Of a DNA stretch of 64,000 nt, positions 23,467-34,140 are shown one piece after another. How positions within the stretch are numbered: position 1 is the stretch's first letter; every line of letters starts with the position of its first letter. This stretch comes from Calocera cornea HHB12733 (lineage: Eukaryota > Basidiomycota > Dacrymycetes > Dacrymycetales > Dacrymycetaceae). The position numbers and the translations under genes were made by a program. The stretch spans positions 1 through 64,000 of the forward strand of contig KV423937.1 in NCBI GenBank assembly GCA_001632435.1, given 5' to 3'. A model generated the notes under the pieces. It was not told the DNA's origin. It made no database searches and saw only the letters and a program-made list of their open reading frames with translations.

Positions 23467-26376
23467 ATGACGATGACGATGACGATGGACGTCGACTCGG
23501 ACTCGCCCTCGCCTAGCGCGGGCTTCCTCTCCCCGCTCCCGCCGCAACTGCAACTGCCCCACCCGCCGCACGTGCTGCCCAAGACCCGCTCCGCGCTCTC
23601 CCTCCACCTGGCCACGTCCGCATGGGACGGCACCCAGAGCCGCTTCATCAGCGCACTCCCCTCCCCGAGCATATCGAACGCCGGCAGCCTGAGCGACTTT
23701 GCAGACCGCGACAGGGACCTCGACACTCCCCCGACCGGAGCCCCACCCGCCACGGGCAGCACCCTCGGCACAAAGACATCCTCCTTCTTCGCCACCTCCT
23801 TCGCCGCCACGCCCCCGCCACCGCAGCTCGCCATCGTCCCACAGCGCTCCGTCTCCGTCTCTGTCCGGGGAAAGCACGCCGACGGCCAGCAGCAGCAGCA
23901 GCAGCAGCAGCAACAGCAGTCCAACCTCGCTTCATCGCACACCTTCTCCTTCCACCGCTCCGCCTCCGCAGACCGGGACCGGGACCGCCCAGCCAGAGCA
24001 GACACAGCCAACGCAATCTTCTTCACGCCCCACACCCCGGGGACCACCACACCCGCGCCCCCGCCGCCCCTCCGCGCCCCTTCCCCCGTCCCGTCCGACA
24101 CGGGCTCCGGCGTCGACCCCGACCCCGACCCCGAACCCGAAGCCGGGCCGAGCCGCCCGCGCGTGTCGCTCGAGTACGCCGAGGAGGACCTGACGCCCAA
24201 GGCCGAGGCTGCGTTCAGGCGGAGGGACGCGCCCAGGCTGTCGGCCCACGCGCATGTGTGGGACGGCCTTGCGCAGGCGACGGGCAGCGCGGGAAGGAGG
24301 AAGATCATCTTGCTCGACGAGCCGGCGTCCTACACCACCAGCCCCGATGCGTCGCCCATCCGGCCGGGACACGCGCACCTGCACCAGCACCTGCACCAGC
24401 CCGGGCAGGCATACGACGGCCCGCCGCTGTACAACGCCCTCGAGGAGCGGCCGCGCTCTGCGAGCGTGAGCACGGCTCAGGTCCCTTTTGCCTTTGCGGG
24501 AGAACGGGACAGAGACAGGGACAGGGACAGGGAGGAGAAGCCCCTGCCGCCTACGCCTACGCCTGCGCAGGAGGAGGCACAGCAGCGGGAGCAGGCGGCC
24601 AGGGGTGCTCAGGTCCAGCGGGACGCCCAGGAGCATGCGCAGAGGGTGGCGGAGAACGGGGACGGGAAGGGGCATGGGACCGCAGAGGAGCACCATGCCC
24701 CGCACCTGCACCGCGAGCCGCACAGCACCCTCGCCGACGCGGTCCCACACGAGCCGCTCCGCCCGGGGGCGATGCTCTCGGTGGACGACTCGCCCGTCGG
24801 GCTCCTGCTCGTGCGCGTCCTGGGCCAGGGCGCCTTCTCCTCCGTCTGGCTGGCCCGGGATGCGCTCGGCACCCTGTCCGGCGGGGGGGACCCGAAGGAG
24901 AGGCGGAAGAGCGAGAGCTTTGCCCGGCGGAGGAAGGACCGGCGTATGGCCGGTCTCTCGCCCGGGCCCAGGATGCCTAGTGGGGGGCTGTTTAATGGGA
25001 GGGGGGCCAGGGAGGGGAGGGAGGGCAGCGTCGTGCTTGATGAGGAGGATGGGGAGGGCGGCAGCGCCCCCGACGCCGCGAGGAGGGACGGGAGGGACGG
25101 GAGGGACGGGAGGGACGGGCTGCTGCATGTGCCTGGTGCGGCGCGCGGGGGCGTCGAGGACGGCCTGGGCCTGGACCTGGCCGGAGCGAGGCCCGAGGCG
25201 AGGCTGGTGGCCGTCAAGTGCCTGGACCGCGCGATGTGCGAGGCGAACGATCGGACGAGGATCAGCTTTGTCAGGGAGGTCGAGGTGCTCCGCGTGCGTT
25301 TTTTCTTCTCTTTTCGCTGTCCAGCAGTCGTGGGCGCTTAGCTGACCGTGTCTTTTTCCCCCCCTTTTGTGCTTGCTTGTCCGTCGGTCTGGTCTGGTCT
25401 GGTCTGGGAATATGCAGCATATCTCCCACCCGTCCATCGTCTCCTACCTGCACTCGTTCACCACGCCGACGCACCACTGCCTCGTGCTCGAGTACCTCGC
25501 GGGCGGCGAGCTGTTCTCGCTGCTGGACAACGACGACAAGTACGGGCGGATGACGGAGCCGCTCGTGCGGAGGATGTTTGGCGAGCTCGCCCGTGCCGTC
25601 GGGTGGATGCACGGTGTCGCGCTCGTGCACCGGGACATCAAGCTGGAGAGTGCGTGTCCGGGCCAGCCCAATACTGACGTGTATGCTGATTGATGGGCAC
25701 TGTAGACATCCTGCTGACATGCGACCCGTTCTCGCTCCCCTCCGTCCGCTCGCTGGACGAGCTGCCCTCGCCCCTGCTCAAGCTGTCCGACTTTGGCCTC
25801 TCGCGGTTCATCGACCCCTCCTCCCCGCTGCTCCAGACCCGCTGCGGCTCAGAGTCGTACGCCGCGCCCGAGATCGTCATGGGCCAGAAGTACGACGGCA
25901 GGCAGACGGACGCCTGGGCCTGCGGCGTCGTCCTCTACGCGCTCGCCACCCGCGTCCTCCCCTTCGACCCGAGCGGCGCGGACGCCCACGCGGGCAACAC
26001 GGGCGCGAGCGTGCGCGCGGGCAGGGAGGCCCGCAAGGCCCTCCTCTTCCGCATCGCCAAGGGCGACTACACCTGGCCGAAGGACCCGCGGCCGTCCCTG
26101 CCCCTGGAGGCCGACTCCGACGCGGACGCTGCGATGGACGCCCGCGCGGCCCACCAGAGCCCGCACGACCTCGCCACGCCCGGCCTGCGGAGCGTCGTGT
26201 CGCGGCTGCTGGTGCGCGACCCCGCCAAGCGCGCAAAGGTCATCGAGCTCTGGGACGACGAGTGGATGCAGGGCCCCGGCGCCCCTGCCCCGCCGCATCG
26301 GGACGCGGACAGCCGGCGCGCGAAGCTCGTTGATGGCGACTCGATCGGCGAGGTGGCCAGGACCGAGGTCGTCTGA
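23467..26376 (+). CDS. serine/threonine kinase, CAMK-like, with large disordered N-terminus
   Basis: Three exons (23467-25293, 25418-25649, 25706-26376) give 909 residues. The first 435 are Pro/Ser/Gln-rich and disordered, with a polyQ run at 23887-23919 and DPDPDPEPE and DRDRDR repeats. The kinase domain starts near VRVLGQGAFSSVWLARD. It then holds an unusual acidic/Gly-Arg-rich insert of about 110 residues before the catalytic lysine in VAVKCLDRA. After that the domain is canonical: LEYLAGGELFSLLD, HRDIKLEN (split by intron 2), KLSDFGLSRF, CGSESYAAPE, DAWACGVVLYAL and the final RDPAKRAKVIELWDDEW. The sequence is closest in feel to the CAMKL/Prr1-Kin4-like fungal kinases, but I cannot fix the subfamily. 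The start at MTMTMTMDVDSD is chosen because the upstream in-frame ATG (23320) gives an unlikely leader. Confidence 0.8.
25084..25118 (+). repeat. tandem GGACGGGAG-type repeat coding (Arg-Asp-Gly)n
   Basis: Four near-identical 9-bp units within the kinase insert encode RDGRDGRDGRDG. Coding minisatellite in frame. Confidence 0.8.
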
Positions 26377-27069
26377 CAACATCCCGGCTGAGCTTCGCAC
26401 CTTGGGCCACGGATCCGGATCTTATGCGCATATCTGTCACTGTTGGACGAGCCGGGCGGGGGCGTCCAGACGCTGTATTCTTATTTTTTCCCTATACCCG
26501 CTTCTCTCCACCGGAAACCTAATACATGTCGAATCATAGCTTAGAATACCTCTTACTGCTTCCTTTCACCCGCCATCTCCTTTTGCTCGCTTGTCCTTTT
26601 CCGCTTGCGCTCGTTTCTCACGCCTTATTACTTTCTGACGTCGTCGCTTCAAGTGCTGGAGCTTGATAGGGGTTGTTGTACTTTCCGTTCTGTTGCCCCT
26701 TGTTGTGGAAACCAAAAAAGAGAGAAGAGTACTTTATGCATAGATTGTGCTGTACGAGCGTTTTCTAGAGGAATAGAGCAGTGCGGTACTGAAGCTTGCG
26801 GGCGGGTGCGAGGGCGGCGACTCGCAACCATCGCTGAGAGGGGTGGCGGTGCGCTGAGAGTGAAACTTGCTCCAGCCCCGGCCCCGGGACGCGCCATGCA
26901 TCACACGTCTCCGCTCCCACTCCGTGATTACTAGGGCGCACACACGCCCAAAGGGTACAAGTCCTCCTCCTGACCATCGCCATCCCCTTTCCTGCGCACT
27001 TACCACCTGCTCACTACTGCACACAACACTCGCCGCTAATAATACCTACTTGAATATAAAACGAACACG
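26377..27069. other. intergenic region upstream of Rab11 copy 2
   Basis: About 690 bp. T/C-rich near 26470-26650 (likely the kinase 3' UTR), then promoter sequence. No gene seen. Confidence 0.45.
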
Positions 27070-27979
27070 ATGGCCGAGGGAAGCAACTACGACTATCTTT
27101 TCAAGGTATGCGGCGTTGCTAGGGCCGTTGCACGAGGCTGGACGCTCATTCATGTGCACCTGGTAGATCGTTCTGATCGGAGAGTCTGGCGTCGGCAAGT
27201 CGTACGTCCCCCTCCGCTCCTCCCGGCATTCCTCTTGCTGATCCACCGTCTAGGAACCGTAAGCGTGTAATTGGCATCGTTCTGGGAGCACGATTAATCC
27301 GGCTGCGCAGTGCTCTCGCGGTTCACGAGGAACGAGTTCAACCAGGACTCAAAGTCCACCATCGGCGTCGAGTTTGCCACGCGGACGATCACCGTCGACG
27401 GCAAGGTTGTCAAGGCGCAGATATGGGACACTGGTGCGTCTTGCTCCCACCGTTCGCTGGCAAGTCAGCAGCGCTGACCCCCGCACGCCGCAGCTGGTCA
27501 GGAACGGTATCGCGCCATCACCGCGGCGTACTACCGCGGCGCAGTGGGCGCGCTGCTCGTGTACGACATCTCCAAGCACGCGACGTTCGTCAACGTCGCC
27601 CGATGGCTCAAGGAGCTGCGCGACCATGCCGATAGCAACATTGTCATCATGCTCGTGGGGAACAAGAGCGATTTGAAGCACCTCCGCGCGGTGCTGACCG
27701 ACGAGGCGAAGCAGTTTGCCAGTGCGTCGACAGTGTTGCTCTGATCTCGGGCTACGGGCTAATGTGCGAACAGCGGATAACGGCCTGTCCTTCATCGAGA
27801 CGTCTGCGCTGGACGCGACGAACGTCGAGGCGGCCTTCCAGACAATCCTCACCGACATCTACCACATCGTCTCCAGCAAGGCGCTCGAGACGTCTGCGGA
27901 CGCAATAAGGCCGTCAGGCGGGGAGAGCATCAAGGTGGAGCCGAGCCAGGAGCCCAAGCAGCAACAGAAGTGCTGCTAA
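27070..27979 (+). CDS. Rab GTPase Rab11/Ypt31-like, copy 2
   Basis: Six exons (27070-27105, 27167-27201, 27254-27258, 27311-27433, 27494-27721, 27774-27979) total 633 nt, 210 residues. [12 protein letters not shown] is identical to copy 1. The P-loop is GESGVGKS (Glu where copy 1 has Asp), completed by the 5-nt exon 27254-27258. Also [24 protein letters not shown] (an intron splits this box after the Thr codon), GNKSDL, ETSALD and the C-terminus KQQQKCC. The tail lacks the Gly-rich run of copy 1. Compared with copy 1 it has an extra intron at WDT and lacks the intron before DIYHIVSSK. Same trafficking role expected; division of labour is unknown. Converges on glutathione reductase, 295 bp between stops. 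Confidence 0.93.
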
Positions 27980-28274
27980 GCTTGCGCGCCTGTGCGAGCG
28001 GAGCGGATGGTCACGGTTTCGTTTCTCGGTCTCTCCTTGTACCCCTCGCCATGCTAGGACAGTGTCGGTATGATAAGCTTAGTCGCATTGCCAGGCATAT
28101 CCGGGTCCAAGCGGTTTCGTCTTCCTTGTACTAGTACCTGGATCAGCACATATTCATACTTTCTCCCAATTCGGTTCCATTGCATTGTTTATTTCCTACG
28201 GTCTGCCGAGAGACTACTGGTACGGATGGAAAGCCCTAGACACGACCAATCGAAGCTCGCAGAGCGCTCAATAT

Positions 28275-29905
28275 TTACCGGAGAGTGACAAGCTCCTCCG
28301 CGGACGTCGGGTGAATCGCGACGGTCCTGTCAAGGTCCTCCTTGGTGGCGCCCATCCGAACTGCCACACCAAAGCCCTGCATCATCTCGTCGCTGCCCAT
28401 GCCAATGATGTGGATACCGACGATCTTCTCCTCGGGACCGACGCAGATGACCTTGTACGACGTGGGCTCCTTGTGCGCGTCCTCGTTAAACATGCCAAAG
28501 TACATCCCCTTGAAGGTCGTCTTGTAGATCTTGATGTTCTCGTCGCCGTACTCCTTGCGAGCTTCGGGCTCGGTCAGACCGACAGTGCCGCAAGGCGGGT
28601 GACTATTGAGGGTTAGAGAGTACCACTGGTTCAGAGAGGGGACGCTCACGAGAATACAACGGTGGGGATGTTCTCGTACGAGAGCTTATCATCCTTGTAC
28701 TTGGGGCCGCCGTAGAGACGGTTGGACGTCCTGCGGCCAGCAGCAATAGCAACGGGCGTGAGGAGAGCCTTGCCGGCACAGTCGCCCATGGAGTAGATAT
28801 GGTCCACGGAAGACTTCTGCCACTCATCGACGATAACATCACCCTTGTTGTTGACCTTGACGCCGATCTTCTCCAGGTTGAGGCTCTCGGTGCTCGAGTG
28901 CCTGCCGATAGCCCACAGGAGGACGTCGACCTCGACCTTTGCGCCCGCCTTGGTGTGGACCGTGAGCGGGCCACCCTTTTCGCCCTCGACCTTGACGACG
29001 TCGGTGCTCTTGTGCAGGTTGACGCCCGTGTGCTCAAGCCAGTCCGTGAGGACGTCCTGCAGCATCGGGTCGAACGTGCGGAGCACCTTCTCGTGTCGGA
29101 TCATCAGGTGAACCTCGCTCCCGAGGGTGTGGAAGATGCCCGCCAGCTCGACGGCGATGTACCCAGCGCCGACGACGGCGACGCGCTTCGGGCGCTCCTC
29201 CAAGTCGAAGAACCCATCCGAGGTGATGCCGAGCTCAGAGCCGGGCACGTTCTTGGGGATCGTCGGCTGTCCGCCGACAGCAATATAGAAGGTATCGGCG
29301 GTCATGTGGTCGACCGAGCCGTCACGGCGCTTGATGGCCACTGTGTGCTCGTCGACGAAGGACGCAAACCCATCATGGAACTCGACGCCCTCCTTGTTGA
29401 AGTTGCGCTCGTACGCGCCGTTGAGCATGTGCACGTATGCATCGCGCTTCTGCTTGAAGGCGTTCCAGTTGAACTCAAGGCTCAGCTTCGATGCATCCGG
29501 GTACCCGTACGACTCGGCGGCACGCAGGCGCTCGGCCATGTCAGCGGCGTACCACATGAGCTGTTGAGGGGGTGTAAGCGACATATGTGCGCATATATGC
29601 GACCATACGAACCTTCTTGGGCACGCATCCTGCAGTCGCGATCAATACTTGCCATGAAAGAGCATATATTCACGTCTACTCACCGACATTCACGCAGGTA
29701 CCACCCAGCTTGCCGTCCTTCTCGATAACAGCCACCTTCTTGCCATACGACGCAGCTCTCCGCTAACCCCCCATCCCCATCATTAGTAATGTGCTTGCTC
29801 GTCGACAAGGATCCAGCGCACCGAGGCACCGCTGCCCGCACTCCCGCCACCGAGGATAACCAGATCATACTTCTGGTTCGACGTGGACTTTTCAATCGGG
29901 GCCAT
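28275..29905 (-). CDS. GLR1: glutathione reductase
   Basis: FAD/NADPH flavoenzyme that reduces oxidised glutathione. Starts [20 protein letters not shown] at 29905 (exon 1 29822-29905) with an in-frame stop upstream, so no mitochondrial leader is encoded from this start. Seen in order: FAD-binding [10 protein letters not shown], the redox-active disulphide [13 protein letters not shown] (split by an intron after the first Cys segment), NADPH-binding [11 protein letters not shown] with downstream MIRHEKVLR, the second FAD box [34 protein letters not shown], and the C-terminal [12 protein letters not shown] with the catalytic His-Glu pair supplied by the partner subunit. Five exons, about 480 residues, normal length. 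The Arg in MIRHEKVLR supports NADPH use. Confidence 0.95.
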
Positions 29906-31377
29906 CTTGTCCGGAGTAGTGGTCGTGAATGCGCGAGTTATCTAACGGCACCCAATCGAGGTCAGCGCGGTACGTCATCCCGGTGCGCGAGCACGCGAGC
30001 GGCCTGGTGCTCACCGATCTTAGTCTGTCAGCAGCGCCTGCGTTCAGCGCTGTGTGCGGCCTCGAGAGCGTGGTGTGCAGGAAGGGATAGGAGCGGGGAC
30101 GGAGATGCAGAGGCTGGCGGTGCGCGCGCAGGGCGGGCGGCAGGCGCATAAATACACTCTTGGGGAAGGGGGGCAGGCACACAACCCGGGTTCAGTTCAA
30201 TTCGGGACCAAGGGACCGCTCCTCCCTCACCTCTTCCTGGCCCAGTGGTGCCGTCACTCGGGTCCAACAGCTTCGCTGACTGCACTGCAGTGCTTTGCTG
30301 TATGCCGCGGACGAGAGTGCGTGGGAATAACTGTCCGGTTGATAACGCCTCAGCAGACAGTACTTAGTAGCCGGCGCTCCGACCAAAAGTCATCAGCGCC
30401 AATCTGCTTCCTTGACGGGGGACGATTGCTAATCAGCGACAAGCTGCACCGCGAGGCCGCCCAGTAACAGCCAGAACGCACTAGGATCACCGGTGTTCCG
30501 CGGGCTCCTTTTCCCGGGGCGAGAGCTTCCCGGGCGCCAGGGCGGGGCATGCAGCCTTCCTCTCCCGTGCTGGTGCGGGCGTTTATTCAGCGGGTGACCG
30601 AGGTCCCCGACGATCGTCCGGAAAGGTGGGCGCCATGAGTGGCACTGGGCATGGATGTATTGGGGTTCTCGAGCTGCCAGTTTTCAGCGTATCGTCGGGC
30701 ATTGGCTTGGCGTGCACCAAAGGAGCATGGACCGCACAGTACTTGGGTAGTTGCAAACTAGCTACGTACAGGCGGCCCCACAGCTACTCTGTCGCACACG
30801 AAGCCACTAATGAAAGTGCGTAATGTCACACATTACGCCACGTGCCCACAAAGGAAAACGAGACGAATAAGAGATATCGGAAGTGGTACAGTCTGGTTGG
30901 GAAGCAAGCGCAGGCAAGAAGGTACACGAATGGCTCGAGAGCGGCCGAGTTGGACATAGAAATGGGAGATTTGGAAATGGGAATGTACAGTTGCTGAGCG
31001 GGTTGGGGGTGTGACAATTGCAGGGGTGTGGATTCGTGAACAGGTTGTACAGTTGCAGAGCCGACGAAAGGGTATTGCACCGAAAACGAGAGTGAATCGC
31101 TTGTTTGTTGTGGTTTTGCATGCTTGGCTCCCTGTTCGACCTCGGTGCAGCGGGGCTGCGGGAGGCGAAGTTGGGGAGATATTCGTGCGGGTTCCGATGA
31201 CCAGGTTGCCAAGGACGAGAGCGGGACACGGGGTATGCAGAGACGGGGTATAGCTAGCACCTGATAGGCTGGCAGATCGCACTGCGGTGGACTGGGACTG
31301 GACTGGGTGGGTATATGAGCCCGCAGGACAGGCACGGGGCGCACACGACAGGACACGACTCCAGCGCCCTGCGTGTG
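29906..31377. other. intergenic region upstream of GLR1
   Basis: About 1.5 kb, no supportable gene. It holds the GLR1 promoter and, near 30830-31377, the 3' flank of the next gene. A perfect 9+3+9 dyad is present at 30818-30838. Confidence 0.45.
30818..30838. repeat. perfect 9-bp inverted repeat with 3-nt spacer
   Basis: GCGTAATGT at 30818-30826 and its exact reverse complement ACATTACGC at 30830-30838 flank CAC. It could be a protein-binding dyad or a small hairpin. Confidence 0.6.
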
Positions 31378-33156
31378 TTATCCCCGCCTGCTCTTGGTCG
31401 ACACCTTCTCCACCCCCGCACCCGCAGACGTCAGCCGCGCTTTGTCCACCGCATCCTCCATGTCGCTCTCCGTCTCGTCTGTCTCGCTACTCGCCACGCT
31501 CTTCTTCTCCACCGCACCGCCGTCCTCGACGTCCGCGTCGTCGTCGCTGCTCTCAGAGTCGCTCCCATCGGTATCCTCCTCGTCCGCGACCGGGGTCACG
31601 GCCGCCTGCTGAAGCTGCAGCTTGTTCTCCTCGTGCTCGGGCGAGACGGGCGTCGCGGGCGTGAGTTGCAGCTGGAGGCTGTTGACCTCACCAGCGCCGG
31701 GCTCAGATCCCAGGAAGTCCTTCTGCTTGAGCCCATCCGAAGAGATGGGGGCGAGCGGGGGCGGTGTCGGCCGATGCTCCTTCTCGCCATGATGCTTGTG
31801 GTGATGATGATGATTGTGGTGGTGGTAGGGAGCTGGGGGCAGGCTGACGGCCTTGTAGTGGTGCTCGTCGATGACATGCGGGGTGCTTGCTCCCGTGGCG
31901 CTCTCCGTGAATGTGCAATCGTCGATGCTGGGCTGCGGAGAGTGGGAGCGGGAGGAGAATGCCGACGAGAGGGTAGACGCCGTAGGGGTCGTCTTGGCTG
32001 AGCTGTGTGCCGAAGCCGGCAACTTGCCCAGGGCGGGGTTGGCCAAGGGTTGCGCCGGCTGCTGGACGTTTTCCTTCTCCTTCTGCCCCCCGGCCTTCTG
32101 CGCCTTCTCCTCCTTCTCCTGCTGCGCCTTGAGCTCCCGCTCTCTTCTCCGCTTGCGCACCCAGGCCATCCCGCTCCCATCGTCCTCGTCATCCACGCCT
32201 TTCGCGTCCTCTCCTCCTCCAGACGTGTACACCGTCTTCCCCTGGACGCTCCCCCACTTGCCCTGCTGTGCCGCCTTGTTACTGCCCATGCCTCCATACC
32301 CCCACTCGACAAACTCCGGCTCCTCGTACTTCTGCTGCTTGTTCCGCCCACCCCCATATATGCGCCCGTTCAGCAACCTCCGCCTATCCGCGCTGATCGC
32401 TCGCTTGTGGCTCGCCCGTGGGTTGTCCGCCTCGCTCTGCATGGACAGAGTGTACTTGATCGGGATGCCGGTTAAGAACTCCTCCTTCCGCTTGACCTCT
32501 CCTGCAGACCGTACTGGATTACTCCCGCTCAGGCCCCCAGTGGACGTCCGCCGAGTCAACTTCGTCGACACGTAGTCCTCCCCGTCATCCGTATCGGGGG
32601 AGAGGAATCCGCCCTTGGTGGGGGACTTGGCGAGGAAAGGCGAAAGCAGGCTCTTGGTCGCCGATCCCCACGTGCCGGAGCCCTTGCGAGGGCGTGTTTT
32701 CCGCTTGCCAAACTCCTCGTCGTCCTCTGTCGATACGATGGACCCAGGGCGACTGGATGACATCTGTTCCTCGATGCTCCTGGGCGGGCTGGCGTCCTTG
32801 ACGCCTCCAAAGCTAATCGTCCCCTCGTCCTCGACCATCTCGACCTCCTTCCCATCGTCGAACACCGCGACGGCGCGCCTGGGGTCGGGCAGGGGCGCAA
32901 AGCGGATCTTGCGCGGGGTGCCCGTGGCATTGCGCTCCTCCTCGGACGAGTTTGAGTTTGGGGTGGCCGCGCGCGGCGGGTAGTGCTGCAGCAGGCTTGT
33001 GCTGAGGGGCGGGGTGATGGGTGGGTTCGAGGATGACTTGTATGCGTTGAGGAGGATGCCGCCCGAGCGCGGGGAGGAGGATGCGAAGGAGAGGTAGGTG
33101 GGTGGAGGGGAGAGCAGCGAGGACGTGGACTGATAAGAGGTGCTCGTCGTTGTCAT
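31378..33156 (-). CDS. large disordered protein with RKIRFAPLPDPRR motif
   Basis: Single open frame of 592 residues, start MTTTSTSYQSTSSLLSP. No enzymatic domain. Near residue 85 is RKIRFAPLPDPRR followed by AVAVFDDGKEVE, a short motif I have met in other Agaricomycete proteins of unknown function. Later come Ser/Arg clusters (KSLLSPFLAKSPTKGGFLSP), a conserved-looking basic/aromatic patch (GRIYGGGRNKQQKYEEPEFV) and a charged coil (RKRRRERELKAQQEKEEKA). The last third has a His-rich run (YHHHNHHHHHKHH) and an acidic Ser tail (DGSDSESSDDDADVEDG). No signal peptide or membrane helix. It looks like a phosphorylated scaffold or regulatory protein; the function is unknown. Confidence 0.7.
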   Translation of the reverse strand: MTTTSTSYQSTSSLLSPPPTYLSFASSSPRSGGILLNAYKSSSNPPITPPLSTSLLQHYPPRAATPNSNSSEEERNATGTPRKIRFAPLPDPRRAVAVFDDGKEVEMVEDEGTISFGGVKDASPPRSIEEQMSSSRPGSIVSTEDDEEFGKRKTRPRKGSGTWGSATKSLLSPFLAKSPTKGGFLSPDTDDGEDYVSTKLTRRTSTGGLSGSNPVRSAGEVKRKEEFLTGIPIKYTLSMQSEADNPRASHKRAISADRRRLLNGRIYGGGRNKQQKYEEPEFVEWGYGGMGSNKAAQQGKWGSVQGKTVYTSGGGEDAKGVDDEDDGSGMAWVRKRRRERELKAQQEKEEKAQKAGGQKEKENVQQPAQPLANPALGKLPASAHSSAKTTPTASTLSSAFSSRSHSPQPSIDDCTFTESATGASTPHVIDEHHYKAVSLPPAPYHHHNHHHHHKHHGEKEHRPTPPPLAPISSDGLKQKDFLGSEPGAGEVNSLQLQLTPATPVSPEHEENKLQLQQAAVTPVADEEDTDGSDSESSDDDADVEDGGAVEKKSVASSETDETESDMEDAVDKARLTSAGAGVEKVSTKSRRG

Positions 33157-34108
33157 TTGCGTTGTGGGTGTTGTGCTGTGGGGTGTGGGATTGAGGTGGT
33201 GATAAGGGCTGCACTAGTGCGCCGGGATGCAGAGTGGTGCTGAATGGGATGGTCGATGGTGCAGGTGCAGAGGGGAGGGAGATAGCGAAAGAGAGAGGAG
33301 GAGGAGGGGAGCGCAAGGGAGAGAGTGACGAGGTGAGGGATGAGGAGGAGTAGGGTGGAAAAGCGGGATCAAGTGTGGTGCGTGTAGGGCGAGGCGGGCG
33401 AGGCGGGCGGGGGGGGGGGGGCGGTGGAAAGTCAAAGAGTTTGGGCTGTGAACGATTGTGTCCGATTGCGGGGGTGTCACGCTCCCAGAAGAGCACCACC
33501 ACGTCCTTGGCGGGGGAGCGCTGAGACAATCAGGGTTGGTGCGAGGGGCGCTTCCTTCCCTCAACGCCGCCTCGTCCTGTACTTTTACTTCCCTCCCCGT
33601 CCAGCCTGCACCACTCACATGAGCTCACGGGCTGCCGGCGTACGTGTCCCCTGACCCGGCCCGTGAGATCAGACTTAGTGCAGGCATCACACTCCGCAGC
33701 CTTCCATCACAGCCGGTGTCGCAATCGCGAACACTCCCCCTGCACCGGGAAACCCACTCCCTTCTGTGCGCGTGAAGCTGCCTTCTGCCCCAGAAGCCAG
33801 AAGCGCGCCCGCCTCACGGGGATCGCCGACTGCGCGCCCGCAGCGCTACGCTCGCAGAATATGACTCCATCGCTCCATGGGAGCAGAGTGCGCACACGTG
33901 CGCCAAGGCCGGGTGGGCGCGGGCGGAGCCAGGCCTCGTTCCCGCTTCCGCTGCCGGTGGCCCCGTTTAGAGTTGCGTGCTGCTTCTCCCCGCGCAAAAG
34001 GGCTGGAACGTCGATCACGCCGCCCCCATTCAGTGGCCGGTTTGGCCCCATTCGTGCCACGCGCCAGAAATGCAATACGCCAGCAGGACCCTTTGTGTCT
34101 GCTTGCGC

Positions 34109-34140
34109 GTGCCCCTTCGCCTCCACAGGCGGAGGGGCAC
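34109..34140. repeat. 14-nt inverted repeat / hairpin
   Basis: Arms 34109-34122 and 34127-34140 pair with one mismatch around a CCAC loop. GC-rich stem inside the gene-free stretch. Confidence 0.65.

Noticed and set aside
23932..25437. Open frame of about 500 codons on the minus strand
   Set aside because: It is the antisense of the kinase's GC-rich coding sequence. Its translation is Pro/Arg/Gly-rich with no domain, while the plus frame holds a full kinase.
28799..29728. 309-codon plus-strand frame over glutathione reductase
   Set aside because: Mirror of the real gene; no homology pattern, and the minus frame carries all redox motifs.
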